From assembly GCF_039534975.1 (NCBI RefSeq), contig NZ_BAAAWH010000001.1:2480001-2544000 (forward strand): a stretch of DNA of 64,000 nucleotides. Reading direction: 5' to 3'. Below are positions 1 through 8,328 of the stretch, in pieces. The notes under the pieces were generated by a model. The model saw only the letters and a list, made by a program, of their open reading frames with translations, searched no databases and was not told where the DNA came from. The translations under genes and the position numbers were made by a program. The first letter of the stretch is position 1; each line of letters starts with the position of its first letter. The stretch is from Microbacterium terregens (lineage in GTDB: Bacteria; Actinomycetota; Actinomycetes; Actinomycetales; Microbacteriaceae).

Positions 1-1
1 G

Positions 2-871
2 AACGAGGTGCGGGAGGGCAACTCCGGCGAGGCGCAGTCCGCCGAGCAGCTCGTTGCCTCGTTCGCCGACCTCAAGCCCGCGGACCTGGCCAACACGCTG
101 CTCGACCTCCCCAACGAGCGCATGCTCGAGGTTGCCGAAGAGCTCTCCGACGAGCGGCTCGCCGACGCCCTGGAGGAGATGCCTGAGGACGACCAGGTGC
201 ACATTCTCGAGCGGCTCGGCGACGAGCGCGCGGCTGACATCCTCGACGCGATGGAACCCGACGACGCGGCCGACCTGCTCGGTCAGCTTCCCGATGCCCG
301 GTCCGAGCAGCTTCTGGATCTGATGGAGCCCGAAGAGGCTGAGGACGTCCGCGCGCTGCTGCAGTACGGGCCCGACACGGCCGGCGGGCTCATGACGAGC
401 GAACCGATCGTGCTCTCTGCCGATGCGACCGTCGCCGAGGCCCTGGCGCTCATCCGCCGGCACGAGCTGCACCCGGCGCTCGCCGCCGCCGTCTTCGTCA
501 CCCTTCCCCCGTACGAGACGCCCACCGGCCGGCTGCTGGGAACCGTGCACTTCCAGCGCATGCTGCGCTACCCGCCGCACGAGCGCCTGGGCGCGATCAT
601 CGACGACACCCTGGATCCGGTGCCGGCGACGGCGTCCGCCGCAGAAGTTGCGCGGATGCTCGCCAGCTACGACCTTGTGTCGCTGCCCGTGGTGGACAAG
701 GCGCGGCGCCTGGTCGGCGCGATCACCGTCGACGACGTGCTGGACTACCTGCTGCCCGACGACTGGCGGTCCTCCGGCGGTGACGACGAGCAGCACGCGC
801 GGGCGTCCGCGGGAACGATCGCGGCCGCACCGCCTCCGGCCAGCACCAGGGGCGCGGGGAGGCGGCGCTGA
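2..871 (+). CDS. MgtE N-terminal/CBS domain protein (5' truncated)
   Basis: The reading frame is already open at the window edge, so the true start lies upstream; about 289 residues are visible. They comprise an alpha-helical, acidic MgtE_N-type region (roughly residues 10-115, repeated DAMEPDDAADLL-like helices), then two CBS-like segments (about 125-190 and 195-255). No transmembrane MgtE channel domain follows; the protein ends in an Ala/Pro/Arg-rich tail. In MgtE channels these two domains sense cytosolic Mg2+ and gate the pore, so a soluble Mg2+-responsive regulatory role is inferred. The stop codon overlaps the ATG of the downstream DUF1003 gene, suggesting co-translation. Family assignment is firm; function is not. 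Confidence 0.85.
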   Translation, partial: NEVREGNSGEAQSAEQLVASFADLKPADLANTLLDLPNERMLEVAEELSDERLADALEEMPEDDQVHILERLGDERAADILDAMEPDDAADLLGQLPDARSEQLLDLMEPEEAEDVRALLQYGPDTAGGLMTSEPIVLSADATVAEALALIRRHELHPALAAAVFVTLPPYETPTGRLLGTVHFQRMLRYPPHERLGAIIDDTLDPVPATASAAEVARMLASYDLVSLPVVDKARRLVGAITVDDVLDYLLPDDWRSSGGDDEQHARASAGTIAAAPPPASTRGAGRRR

Positions 872-1401
872 TGGCGCGTTTCCGGCAGTCCTCGCTGGAC
901 GCCCCCCGCGGTCGTTCGGGCATGCTGAGCCGCAACCCTCAGCCCTCTCGCGACCGATTCGGGCGGTTCTCCGAGGCGTTCGCCCGCGGGATGGGAACCT
1001 CCGGGTTCCTCATCGGCATGACCGTCTTCGTCACCGTGTGGCTGATGTGGAACTCCCTGGCGCCGGTTGATCTGCAGTTCGACCCGAGGGCGACGAACTT
1101 CACGCTGCTGACCCTGATCCTCTCGCTGCAGGCCTCCTACGCCGCCCCGCTCATCCTGCTCGCGCAGAACCGGCAGGACGACCGGGACCGCGTCCAGATC
1201 GAGCAGGACCGCCAGCGCGCCGAGCGCAACCTTGCTGACACGGAGTACCTCGCCCGCGAGGTCGTGGCGCTGCGCATGGTCGTGACCGACGTCTCCGAGG
1301 ACGTGGTGACCAGGGACGTGCTGCGCGCCGAGTTGAAGGTGCTGTTGGAGCAGCTCGACGATCGCGGAGCGACAGCGCCCAGGGGCGGCGCCGAGCGGTG
1401 A
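871..1401 (+). CDS. DUF1003 family membrane protein
   Basis: This 176-residue protein has a basic N-terminus (about 45 residues), two hydrophobic helices (about 48-65 and 75-95) and a charged, probably coiled-coil cytoplasmic C-terminus. The stretch after the second helix, APLILLAQNRQDDRDR, is the DUF1003 hallmark. The family has no settled biochemical function. Its ATG overlaps the stop of the MgtE_N/CBS gene and its own stop overlaps the GTG of the Mrp gene, so the three genes look like one translationally coupled unit; this context hints at a membrane partner for the CBS protein, which is inference. Confidence 0.85.
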   Translation: MARFRQSSLDAPRGRSGMLSRNPQPSRDRFGRFSEAFARGMGTSGFLIGMTVFVTVWLMWNSLAPVDLQFDPRATNFTLLTLILSLQASYAAPLILLAQNRQDDRDRVQIEQDRQRAERNLADTEYLAREVVALRMVVTDVSEDVVTRDVLRAELKVLLEQLDDRGATAPRGGAER

Positions 1402-2546
1402 CGACAGACGAGGCTGTCCGGCGTGCGGTCGGCGCGGTTCTCGACCCGGAGCTGAGGCGCCCGATCGCCGAACTCGGCATGCTCCGCGACATCTCCGTCG
1501 CCGACGGCGTGGCTTCCGTGGGCATCGTCCTGACGATCGTCGGCTGCCCTGCCGCCGACCGGATCTCCGCGGACGTGCGCGCCGCCGCGGCATCCGTGAC
1601 CGGTGTCACAGACGTCTCCCTCGAGGTCGGCGTGATGTCCCCCGCGGAGCGGCGTGATCTGACCGAGCAGCTGCGCGGTGGCCGTCCCGCCCGCGAGATG
1701 CCGTTCGGGCCGGGATCACTCACCCGCGTCCTGGCTGTGACCAGCGGCAAAGGCGGCGTAGGCAAGTCCACCGTCACGGCGAACCTCGCCGTCGCGCTCG
1801 CCCGCCGCGGCCTGGCCGTCGGCCTGGTGGATGCCGATGTCCACGGCTTCTCGATACCGGGCCTTCTCGGGCTCGTCGACGCGGACGGCAACGTGCCCCA
1901 GCCCACGCGCATCGACGATCTGATGCTTCCGCCGGTCGCCTACGGGGTGAAGGTCATCTCGATCGGGATGTTCCTGCGCCGCGCGCACGGCGACGCCCCG
2001 GTCGGCGCCGTGGCGTGGCGTGGCCCGATGCTCCACCGGACCGTGCAGCAATTCCTCACGGACGTCTACTTCGGCGATCTGGACATCCTCCTCCTGGACA
2101 TGCCGCCCGGGACGGGCGACATCGCGATCACGGTCGGTCAGCTGCTTCCCAACGCCGAGGTCATCGTCGTGACGACGCCTCAGGCCGCGGCATCAGATGT
2201 GGCGGTCCGCAGCGGCATCGTGGCACGCCAGACCGGCCAGCGCGTCACCGGCGTCGTGGAGAACATGTCGGCGATGATCCTGCCCGACGGCACCACGTTC
2301 GAATTGTTCGGATCCGGCGGCGGTGCCGCCGTGGTCGCCGCGCTGGCCGAGGAGACCGCGCCGGTCCGGCTGCTCGGCTCGATCCCGCTCAGCCCCGCGC
2401 TGCGTGCGGACGGGGATGCCGGAACCCCCGTGGTGGTCGCGCATCCCGCCGATCCCGCCGCCGTCGCGATCGAAGCGCTGGCGCAGACGATCGCGACCGA
2501 ACCCCGCGGCCTCGCCGGCCGGTCACTGCCACTGCGCCCGAGCTGA
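1398..2546 (+). CDS. mrp: Mrp/ApbC family iron-sulfur cluster carrier ATPase
   Basis: The 382-residue protein has an N-terminal MIP18/DUF59 domain (about 1-90) and a deviant Walker A P-loop ATPase domain beginning near residue 112 with SGKGGVGKST. DMPPGTGDIAITVGQ is the conserved Mrp switch region. Mrp/ApbC proteins are cytosolic and pass Fe-S clusters to apoproteins; the window holds plausible clients (NadA, IspH, ferredoxin), but no direct link is visible. Start is GTG in a GTGA overlap with the upstream stop. The CxxC pair seen near the C-terminus of many ApbC proteins is not obvious here. Family call is secure. Confidence 0.93.
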   Translation: MTTDEAVRRAVGAVLDPELRRPIAELGMLRDISVADGVASVGIVLTIVGCPAADRISADVRAAAASVTGVTDVSLEVGVMSPAERRDLTEQLRGGRPAREMPFGPGSLTRVLAVTSGKGGVGKSTVTANLAVALARRGLAVGLVDADVHGFSIPGLLGLVDADGNVPQPTRIDDLMLPPVAYGVKVISIGMFLRRAHGDAPVGAVAWRGPMLHRTVQQFLTDVYFGDLDILLLDMPPGTGDIAITVGQLLPNAEVIVVTTPQAAASDVAVRSGIVARQTGQRVTGVVENMSAMILPDGTTFELFGSGGGAAVVAALAEETAPVRLLGSIPLSPALRADGDAGTPVVVAHPADPAAVAIEALAQTIATEPRGLAGRSLPLRPS

Positions 2547-2552
2547 GCCCGG

Positions 2553-2942
2553 TCAGGTCGCTTCGCTGTCGAAGGGCGGCGGCTCCTCATTGCTGAACGG
2601 TGCGCTCGCCGGCCTGGACGTCGTGAACGGGGCCGGAGACGTGACGGCGGCCGCCGCGCTCGCGGCGCGCACCGTCGGAACGGGCGCGTCATCCAGCAGG
2701 GCCTCGCGGATGATCCGGCGGGGATCGTACTGGCGGGGGTCGAGCGTGCGCCAATCGACGTCGTCGAAGTCCGCCCCCATCTCGTCCTTCATGCGGGTCT
2801 TGGCGGTCGTGACGTACTCCTTGGCACGCTTGACGAACCGCGTCAGGCTCTCCACATAGCGCGGCAGCCGCTCTGGTCCGATGAGCAGCCCCGCGACCAC
2901 ACCGATCAGCAGAAGCTTCTCGATCGTGAGTCCGAAGAACAT
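2553..2942 (-). CDS. tatB: Sec-independent (Tat) translocase TatB-like protein
   Basis: This 129-residue protein begins with one hydrophobic helix (about 4-20) ending in the Gly-Pro-Glu hinge (LIGPERLP), followed by an amphipathic helix rich in Lys/Arg and a variable acidic/Pro tail, the TatA/TatB plan. The length favours TatB over the shorter TatA. It would sit in the cytoplasmic membrane and help recognise twin-arginine substrates. It is convergent with mrp (6 bp apart). A TAACCT box lies exactly 6 nt upstream of the ATG, with no Shine-Dalgarno sequence between, so a leaderless mRNA is likely. Confidence 0.88.
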   Translation of the reverse strand: MFFGLTIEKLLLIGVVAGLLIGPERLPRYVESLTRFVKRAKEYVTTAKTRMKDEMGADFDDVDWRTLDPRQYDPRRIIREALLDDAPVPTVRAASAAAAVTSPAPFTTSRPASAPFSNEEPPPFDSEAT

Positions 2943-3014
2943 GCATTCAGGTTACCGCCGCGCCTGAGCGCTCGGCGCGGCGTGTCCGCGTAGGCTGGCC
3001 GCGAAGGAGCACCG

Positions 3015-3650
3015 ATGGGCGAGCAGGACGCGAACTACCGCTTCGCCGATGAGGCGACGATCGAACCGGAGCACATCACGCGCGCCCGCGCGCATGCTCT
3101 CGAGCTCGGTGCCGCGCCCGTCAGCGCCGCCGTGGGTGCCCAGTGCGCAGTGCTGGCCGCCGCGTCGCAGGCACTGAACATCGTCGAGATCGGCACCGGA
3201 GCCGGTGTGTCCGGCCTCTGGCTGCTCTACGGGTCGCCGCGGGCGACGCTGACCACGATCGACAGCGAGCCCGAACATCTGGGCGCGGCCCGACAGGCAT
3301 TCAGCGAGGCGAAGATCCCGCCCGCCCGAGCGCGTTTCATCACGGGACGCGCCGCCGAGGTGCTCCCCCGGATGAACGAGGCCTCCTACGACATCGTCCT
3401 GGTCGACGCCGACCCCGAAGGCGTCATCGAGTACGTCGAGCACGGCCTCCGCCTGGTGCGCGCGGGCGGCACCGTCCTGGTCCCGCGCGTGCTGCGCAAC
3501 GGTGCGGTCAGCGACCCCGTGCGCCGCGACGCGGTGACGGCCGCCTACCGCTCACTGATCTCCGAGACTCAGGCCTCGCCCGCCGTGATCGGCGCGCTGT
3601 CGATCGTCGGCGAGGGGCTCTTGCAGCTCACCACTCGACCGGCCGGATGA
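3015..3650 (+). CDS. O-methyltransferase, YrrM/family 3-like
   Basis: A 211-residue class I SAM-dependent methyltransferase. EIGTGAGVSGLWLL (about 56-69) is the glycine-rich SAM loop, TIDSEPEHL carries the acidic ribose-binding position, and DIVLVDADPEGVIEYVEHGL matches the metal-binding region of catechol O-methyltransferase-like enzymes. The substrate cannot be predicted. A good Shine-Dalgarno (AAGGAG) lies 6 nt before the ATG. It is divergent from tatB with about 70 bp between them. In actinobacteria this gene commonly sits near the Tat and DUF3117 genes, which is general knowledge rather than something shown here. Confidence 0.88.
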   Translation: MGEQDANYRFADEATIEPEHITRARAHALELGAAPVSAAVGAQCAVLAAASQALNIVEIGTGAGVSGLWLLYGSPRATLTTIDSEPEHLGAARQAFSEAKIPPARARFITGRAAEVLPRMNEASYDIVLVDADPEGVIEYVEHGLRLVRAGGTVLVPRVLRNGAVSDPVRRDAVTAAYRSLISETQASPAVIGALSIVGEGLLQLTTRPAG

Positions 3651-3684
3651 CGCACGCCGCGGCATCCATCCCGGGCAACGCGAA

Positions 3685-3709
3685 ACGGCCGGTCCACAGG
3701 ACCGGCCGT
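3685..3709. terminator. Bidirectional hairpin terminator
   Basis: A perfect 11-bp GC-rich stem (ACGGCCGGTCC / GGACCGGCCGT) with a 3-nt loop lies between the convergent O-methyltransferase and DUF3117 genes. There is no clear T-run, as is usual in high-GC actinomycetes. Placement between two converging stop codons supports termination from both sides. Confidence 0.75.
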
Positions 3710-3726
3710 CGGCGTCTGAAGCGTGA

Positions 3727-3900
3727 TCAGGCGACGTTCACAACGCCGCCGAGCACTTCGTAGAGCTCCTTGGCCTCAGCGTCGTTCACCGAGACGACGA
3801 GGCGTCCCCCACCTTCGAGCGGCACGCGCACGATGATCAGGCGACCCTCCTTCACGGCCTCCATTGGCCCGTCTCCGGTTCTCGGCTTCATGGCTGCCAT
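3727..3900 (-). CDS. DUF3117 small conserved protein
   Basis: A 57-residue protein starting MAAMKPRTGDGP and containing VPLEGGGRLVV, which are the signatures of actinobacterial DUF3117. It is one of the most conserved tiny proteins of the phylum, with no established function known to me. It has no membrane segment or cysteine. A clear Shine-Dalgarno (AAGGGAG) precedes the ATG. The longer in-phase reading frame that extends upstream overlaps the mannosyltransferase gene and is not real; start choice follows the ribosome-binding site and the conserved N-terminus. Confidence 0.93.
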   Translation of the reverse strand: MAAMKPRTGDGPMEAVKEGRLIIVRVPLEGGGRLVVSVNDAEAKELYEVLGGVVNVA

Positions 3901-4001
3901 CGTGGCTCCCTTTCGTCGTGGTCTGCGTGTCAAGTTTATCCCGCCGCGTGCGATAGGAGATAATCGGCCCGCTGCGCGGAAGTCGTGGGTGCCGCACCCG
4001 C

Positions 4002-5249
4002 TCAAGGAATGGTCCAGTACGCCGTATTCCCGAGCGCGTACATGTTGTAGATCCACCACCACTGCCCGACCAGGCAGACGGCCAGCACCGACACCCGGTA
4101 GGCGGTCGAGCGCGGGAGCGCGATCGCGCCCCACACGGGCGATACGGGAACGAGAAGGCGAAAGATGCTGGACTGTGGAAAGAACACCGCGAGCAGATAC
4201 ACGAGGTAGCTCGCCACCCACAGTCGCGTCTCGACGCCGAGCCGCTTGAGGTGGGGTTCGAACAGGAGCAGCGCGGCCACGGCCAGCACGGACGCCGCGA
4301 GCACCACGTACCCGGTGACCTCCCCGACGTGCCAGATGCGCCCGAACCACAGGGCGGTGCCCTCGACGAATCCCCCGAACGGCACGAAGCCGTCTCCGGA
4401 CACCGCGGTGCGTCGCCACGCCAGTTCCGTGGCGAGATAGGCATCCGCGCGCCCGGTGGCCATGCCGGCGAGCACCTGCCACGAGAACCCGACGACGACC
4501 GCGAGCAGTCCGAGCGCCACGATGTGGACGATCTGACGCGCCGGCAGCGCATCGCGTCGTCGGCAGATCCACCGCCAGATTCCGTACATGCCGAGGAACA
4601 GCGCGAAGGCCAGGACGCCGGGACGAGTGAAACCCATCAGCGGGATGAGAATGTACAACCAGCCGAACTGGCGGCGCTGAACGAGCCAGAGGGACAGGAA
4701 CAGCCACAGCAGGAACAGCGACTCGGCATATCCCACGTGGAAGAGCGCCGCCATCGGGCCGGCCGCGAAGAACAGCGCAGCCCACGTCGCCGCCGGGACG
4801 TCGATGCGCATTCGCAGCATCCGGTACAGCACCAGGCACGCCAGATAGCCTGCGACGATCGAGACGACGACCGCGCCGACGCCCCACGCCGGCGCGCCGG
4901 TCCACGCCAGCGCTTCGAACGGCAGACCGACGATCCGCGCAAGGTACGGGTACACGGGCATGAACGCCCACTGGTTCTCGGACACCTCCCCGGTCTCGGT
5001 CAGCGGAAGCTCGGTCGGATACCCGCCCACAGCGATCAGCCAGTACCACTGCGCGTCCCACCCGAGCAGGAAGCTGCCGATCGTGGCGTCCTGACCGAAG
5101 CGCGAACCGGGCCCGGCCAGCGCTGCGGCGAGGATCAGGAAACCCGTCGTGACCGCGCGTGCGGCGACATACAGGATGCCGATCCGCAGCGCCGCCGGAA
5201 GCGTGCGCCACCCGCGGCGCGGCGGAGCGATCAGGGCGCGCTCAACCAC
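4002..5249 (-). CDS. PIG-V-type polytopic mannosyltransferase
   Basis: A 415-residue polytopic membrane protein with about ten hydrophobic helices. The first extramembrane loop carries WDAQWYWLIAVGGYP, resembling the WD-x-x-W-Y acidic loop of GPI mannosyltransferase II (PIG-V) relatives, which are GT-C enzymes using polyprenol-phosphate mannose. A role in mannosylating a surface lipid or glycan is inferred; the acceptor is unknown. The proposed GTG start overlaps the 3' end of dapE by 19 bp, so the two are likely co-transcribed although functionally unrelated. Confidence 0.8.
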   Translation of the reverse strand: MVERALIAPPRRGWRTLPAALRIGILYVAARAVTTGFLILAAALAGPGSRFGQDATIGSFLLGWDAQWYWLIAVGGYPTELPLTETGEVSENQWAFMPVYPYLARIVGLPFEALAWTGAPAWGVGAVVVSIVAGYLACLVLYRMLRMRIDVPAATWAALFFAAGPMAALFHVGYAESLFLLWLFLSLWLVQRRQFGWLYILIPLMGFTRPGVLAFALFLGMYGIWRWICRRRDALPARQIVHIVALGLLAVVVGFSWQVLAGMATGRADAYLATELAWRRTAVSGDGFVPFGGFVEGTALWFGRIWHVGEVTGYVVLAASVLAVAALLLFEPHLKRLGVETRLWVASYLVYLLAVFFPQSSIFRLLVPVSPVWGAIALPRSTAYRVSVLAVCLVGQWWWIYNMYALGNTAYWTIP

Positions 5250-6307
5250 GCCCGGAGTCCGCGTTCCACGTCCTCGATCTGCGCGTGGGAGACCCGCTCC
5301 TCATCGTGATGAGCCAGCATCGGGTCACCGGGCCCGTAGTTGACGGCAGGAACACCCATGGCGGAGAACCGGGCGACATCGGTCCATCCGTACTTCGGAC
5401 GGGCTTCCGCGCCCACCGCCGCGACGAACTCCTGGGCGAGCGGCGCATCCAGACCCGGGCGGGCGCCGACCGCGATGTCCACGACGTCGAGTTCGAACCC
5501 TGCGAAGACGTCACGCACGTGGCCCTCGGCCTCTTCGGCGGACCGGCTCGGGGCGAAGCGATAGTTCACCTCGACCTCGCACAGGTCGGGGATCACGTTG
5601 CCGGCCACCCCACCCGTGATCCGCACGGCGTTCAGCCCCTCGCGGTACACGAGTCCGTCGACGGGGACCTCCCGTGGGCGGTATTCGGCGAGCCGGGCCA
5701 GCACCGGCGCGGCCTTGTGGATCGCGTTCTCGCCGACCCACGCGCGCGCGCTGTGCGCCCGGACGCCGTGCGTGCGCACGATCACGCGCATGTTGCCGTT
5801 GCAGCCGCCTTCGACGGCGCCGTTGGACGGCTCGCCGAGGATCGCGAAGTCGGCCGCGAACAGATCCGGCCGTGTGGCGGCGAGGCGCGTCAGCCCGTTC
5901 AAGTCGGCGTCGACCTCCTCGTGGTCGTACCACATCCACGTGATGTCCACACGGGGATCGGTCAGTTCGGCGGCGAGCTTGAGCTGGACCGCGACTCCGG
6001 CCTTCATGTCCACCGTCCCCCGCCCCCAGAGGAAGGGGGCGCCGTCGATCGCGACCTCGCGCGTGGGCACGTTCCCGTTGATCGGCACCGTGTCGATGTG
6101 GCCGGCGATCACGACCCGCTGAGCACGACCCAGCTGGGTGCGCGCGACGATGGTGTCGCCATCTCGATACACCTCGAGGTGGGCCAGATCGCGCATCGAG
6201 GCCGCGATCAGATCGGCCAGCGCCACCTCGTCGCCGGAGACGCTCGGGATGTCGCAGATCATCCGGGTGAGATCGACAGAGGTCGCGGTCAGATCGAGCG
6301 GCGGCAT
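5231..6307 (-). CDS. dapE: Succinyl-diaminopimelate desuccinylase
   Basis: A 358-residue M20-family metallohydrolase that removes succinate from N-succinyl-LL-2,6-diaminopimelate in the succinylase route to lysine and meso-DAP. Visible zinc-site motifs are GHIDTVP (about 70), GRGTVDMKAG (about 92), DHEEVD (about 128, catalytic/metal Glu pair) and the downstream Glu in the GEPSNG segment. The lid domain sits between about 175 and 285. It is divergent from dapD across 44-47 bp. A TAGACT box ends 6 nt before the ATG, which fits a leaderless promoter although GAGGG could act as a short Shine-Dalgarno. Confidence 0.93.
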   Translation of the reverse strand: MPPLDLTATSVDLTRMICDIPSVSGDEVALADLIAASMRDLAHLEVYRDGDTIVARTQLGRAQRVVIAGHIDTVPINGNVPTREVAIDGAPFLWGRGTVDMKAGVAVQLKLAAELTDPRVDITWMWYDHEEVDADLNGLTRLAATRPDLFAADFAILGEPSNGAVEGGCNGNMRVIVRTHGVRAHSARAWVGENAIHKAAPVLARLAEYRPREVPVDGLVYREGLNAVRITGGVAGNVIPDLCEVEVNYRFAPSRSAEEAEGHVRDVFAGFELDVVDIAVGARPGLDAPLAQEFVAAVGAEARPKYGWTDVARFSAMGVPAVNYGPGDPMLAHHDEERVSHAQIEDVERGLRAWLSAP

Positions 6308-6313
6308 CCCTCG

Positions 6314-6348
6314 AGTCTACTGATGACGCACCGGCGGCCCGGTAGCGT
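6314..6348. promoter_or_regulatory. Divergent leaderless-type promoters of dapE and dapD
   Basis: The dapE-dapD gap holds two -10-like hexamers in opposite orientation. TAGACT on the minus strand (6314-6319) ends 6 nt before the dapE ATG, and TAGCGT on the plus strand (6343-6348) ends 6 nt before the ATG at 6355. This distance places the transcription start at or next to the first base of each start codon. No convincing -35 is visible. Confidence 0.55.
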
Positions 6349-6354
6349 GGAGTG

Positions 6355-7311
6355 ATGAGCGATCAGCGGTGGGTATGGGGTGTCGGCCTGGCCACGACAT
6401 CCGCGAACAGAACAGTGCTGGACACATGGTTCCCTGCCCCTGCCGCGGGGCGGATTCCGCTCGGGCTCGATCCGGCCATCCCCCCGGACGAGTTGGACCG
6501 GCATGCGGTGCCCGACCCGCGCAGGGACGTGGACGTCGATGTCGTCGTCGTCGAGGTGGACCTCGACGCCGCACCGGCCTCGACGCCCGACGCATACCTG
6601 CGTCTGCACGCGCTGTCGCACCGCATCGTCGCGCCGAACACCGTCAACCTCGACGGCATCTTCGCCCACCTGCCCATCGTCGCCTGGACCAACGCAGGAC
6701 CGATGCACCCGGAAGACGCCGCCCGCCTGCGACCGTTCCTGACCCGCGAGGGCATCCAGCTGCAGGGGCTGGACAAGTTCCCGCGGCTGCTGGATTACGT
6801 CAGCCCGCCCGGCGTTCGAATCGCGGATGCCTCGCGCGTCCGCCTCGGCGCCTACCTGTCCCCCGGAACCACGGTGATGCACGAGGGGTTCGTCAACTTC
6901 AACGCCGGCACGCTCGGCTCCTCGATGGTGGAGGGACGCATCTCGCAGGGTGTGGTCGTCGGGGATGGCAGCGACATCGGGGGCGGGGCTTCGATCATGG
7001 GCACCCTGTCCGGCGGTGGCGAACATCGCGTCTCCATCGGCGCGCGGACGCTGCTCGGCGCGAACGCCGGAGTCGGGATCTCGCTGGGCGACGACTGCGT
7101 GGTCGAGGCGGGACTGTACGTCACGGCAGGGTCGAAGATCGTCCTGGCCGATGAGCCGACGCGCGCCGACGGCAGCCGCGCGACCGCGAAGGGCGCGGAG
7201 CTGTCCGGCCGGAGCGGCATCCTGTTCCGGCGCAACTCGCTCACCGGCGCCATCGAGGCTGTGCGCCGAGCCGGCGTCGGGGTCACGCTGAACGACGCAC
7301 TGCACGCGTAG
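6355..7311 (+). CDS. dapD: Tetrahydrodipicolinate N-succinyltransferase, actinobacterial type
   Basis: A 318-residue enzyme that succinylates L-2,3,4,5-tetrahydrodipicolinate with succinyl-CoA, the committed step of the succinylase DAP pathway. The C-terminal half is a left-handed beta-helix of hexapeptide repeats (about 155-260, including VVVGDGSDIGGGASIMG and ARTLLGANAGVGISLGDDC). The N-terminal domain matches the longer actinobacterial DapD rather than the E. coli type. A GTG three bases upstream could also start translation; the ATG is chosen because the TAGCGT box is exactly 6 nt before it. It works with dapE (divergent) and dapC (3 kb downstream). Confidence 0.92.
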   Translation: MSDQRWVWGVGLATTSANRTVLDTWFPAPAAGRIPLGLDPAIPPDELDRHAVPDPRRDVDVDVVVVEVDLDAAPASTPDAYLRLHALSHRIVAPNTVNLDGIFAHLPIVAWTNAGPMHPEDAARLRPFLTREGIQLQGLDKFPRLLDYVSPPGVRIADASRVRLGAYLSPGTTVMHEGFVNFNAGTLGSSMVEGRISQGVVVGDGSDIGGGASIMGTLSGGGEHRVSIGARTLLGANAGVGISLGDDCVVEAGLYVTAGSKIVLADEPTRADGSRATAKGAELSGRSGILFRRNSLTGAIEAVRRAGVGVTLNDALHA

Positions 7312-7358
7312 GGTCGAAAGGTCCGCGTATCGGTCGCGGCAGGGGACGAGGGGGTCTC

Positions 7359-8276
7359 GTGAGCGCTCGCATGGGCAAGAAGCTGTACGAATCCGAGTTG
7401 ATGGTGCTGCAGGCCAAGCTGGTCGACATGCAGGCGTGGGTGCAGGCGACCGGCGCTCGCGTCGTGGTCATCTTCGAAGGCCGGGATGCCGCGGGCAAGG
7501 GATCCACGATCAAACGGGTCTCCGAGTACCTCAACCCGCGCGTCACACGCATCGTGGCGCTGCCCACACCGAGCGAGCGCGACAAGACGCGCTGGTACTT
7601 CCAGCGATACGTGCCTCATCTGCCCGCGGCGGGTGAGATCGTCCTGATGGACCGGTCCTGGTACAACCGGGCCGGCGTCGAGCACGTCATGGGCTACTGC
7701 ACCAGCACCGAGTACCACCGCTTCCTGCACCAGACGCCGATCTTCGAGCGGATGCTGGTGGAGGACGGGATCATCCTGATCAAGTACTGGTTCAGCGTCT
7801 CGGACGTCGAACAGGAACGCCGCTTCCGCGACCGCGCCGACGATCCGATGCGCCGCTGGAAGCTCAGCCCTAATGACGTCCTGTCGATCACGAAATGGGA
7901 GGACTACTCGCGGGCGAAGGACACGATGTTCGTGCACACGGACATCCCCGAGGCGAAGTGGTGGGAGGTCGACAACGAGGACAAGCGACGGGGACGGATC
8001 AACACGATCGCGCACCTGCTCTCGCAGGTCCCCTACGAGACGGTCGAGCGCGAGGATGTCATCGTGCCGCCGCGACCTGCCTCAGGCGGCTACGAACGTC
8101 CGCCGCGCGATTTCACCTCGCATGTGCCCGACTACGCGAAGGACGTCGAGAAGCGTCACCGTGCCGAGCGCATCGACGCGTCCAAGAGCAAACGGGGACG
8201 CGAGAAGGAAGCGGCCAAGATCGCGGATCGCGAACAGGCCGCGGACGAGAAGCAGAGCGGCAGCAGCAAGGACTGA
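7359..8276 (+). CDS. ppk2: Polyphosphate kinase 2, class I-like
   Basis: A 305-residue P-loop kinase of the PPK2 family, which transfers phosphate between polyphosphate and nucleoside phosphates. The Walker A motif GRDAAGKGS (about 42-50), the DRSWYNRAGVEHVMGY Walker B/lid region (about 97-112) and the RYVPHLPAAGEI segment are typical of single-domain PPK2. The core ends near residue 240; the last 65 residues are a highly charged Lys/Glu-rich tail, probably helical, that is not part of the catalytic fold. GTG start is preceded by a GAGGGGG ribosome-binding site. Donor/acceptor preference cannot be read from sequence. Confidence 0.9.
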   Translation: MSARMGKKLYESELMVLQAKLVDMQAWVQATGARVVVIFEGRDAAGKGSTIKRVSEYLNPRVTRIVALPTPSERDKTRWYFQRYVPHLPAAGEIVLMDRSWYNRAGVEHVMGYCTSTEYHRFLHQTPIFERMLVEDGIILIKYWFSVSDVEQERRFRDRADDPMRRWKLSPNDVLSITKWEDYSRAKDTMFVHTDIPEAKWWEVDNEDKRRGRINTIAHLLSQVPYETVEREDVIVPPRPASGGYERPPRDFTSHVPDYAKDVEKRHRAERIDASKSKRGREKEAAKIADREQAADEKQSGSSKD

Positions 8277-8328
8277 TCCGTGCCTTGAGCACGGCGACGG
8301 CCGGCGCGCCAGCAGGCGCGGCCTCCGG

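Noticed and set aside
8277..8328. Intrinsic terminator between ppk2 and gltA
   Set aside because: GC-rich inverted segments are present, but pairing is broken by bulges and no convincing stem can be drawn.
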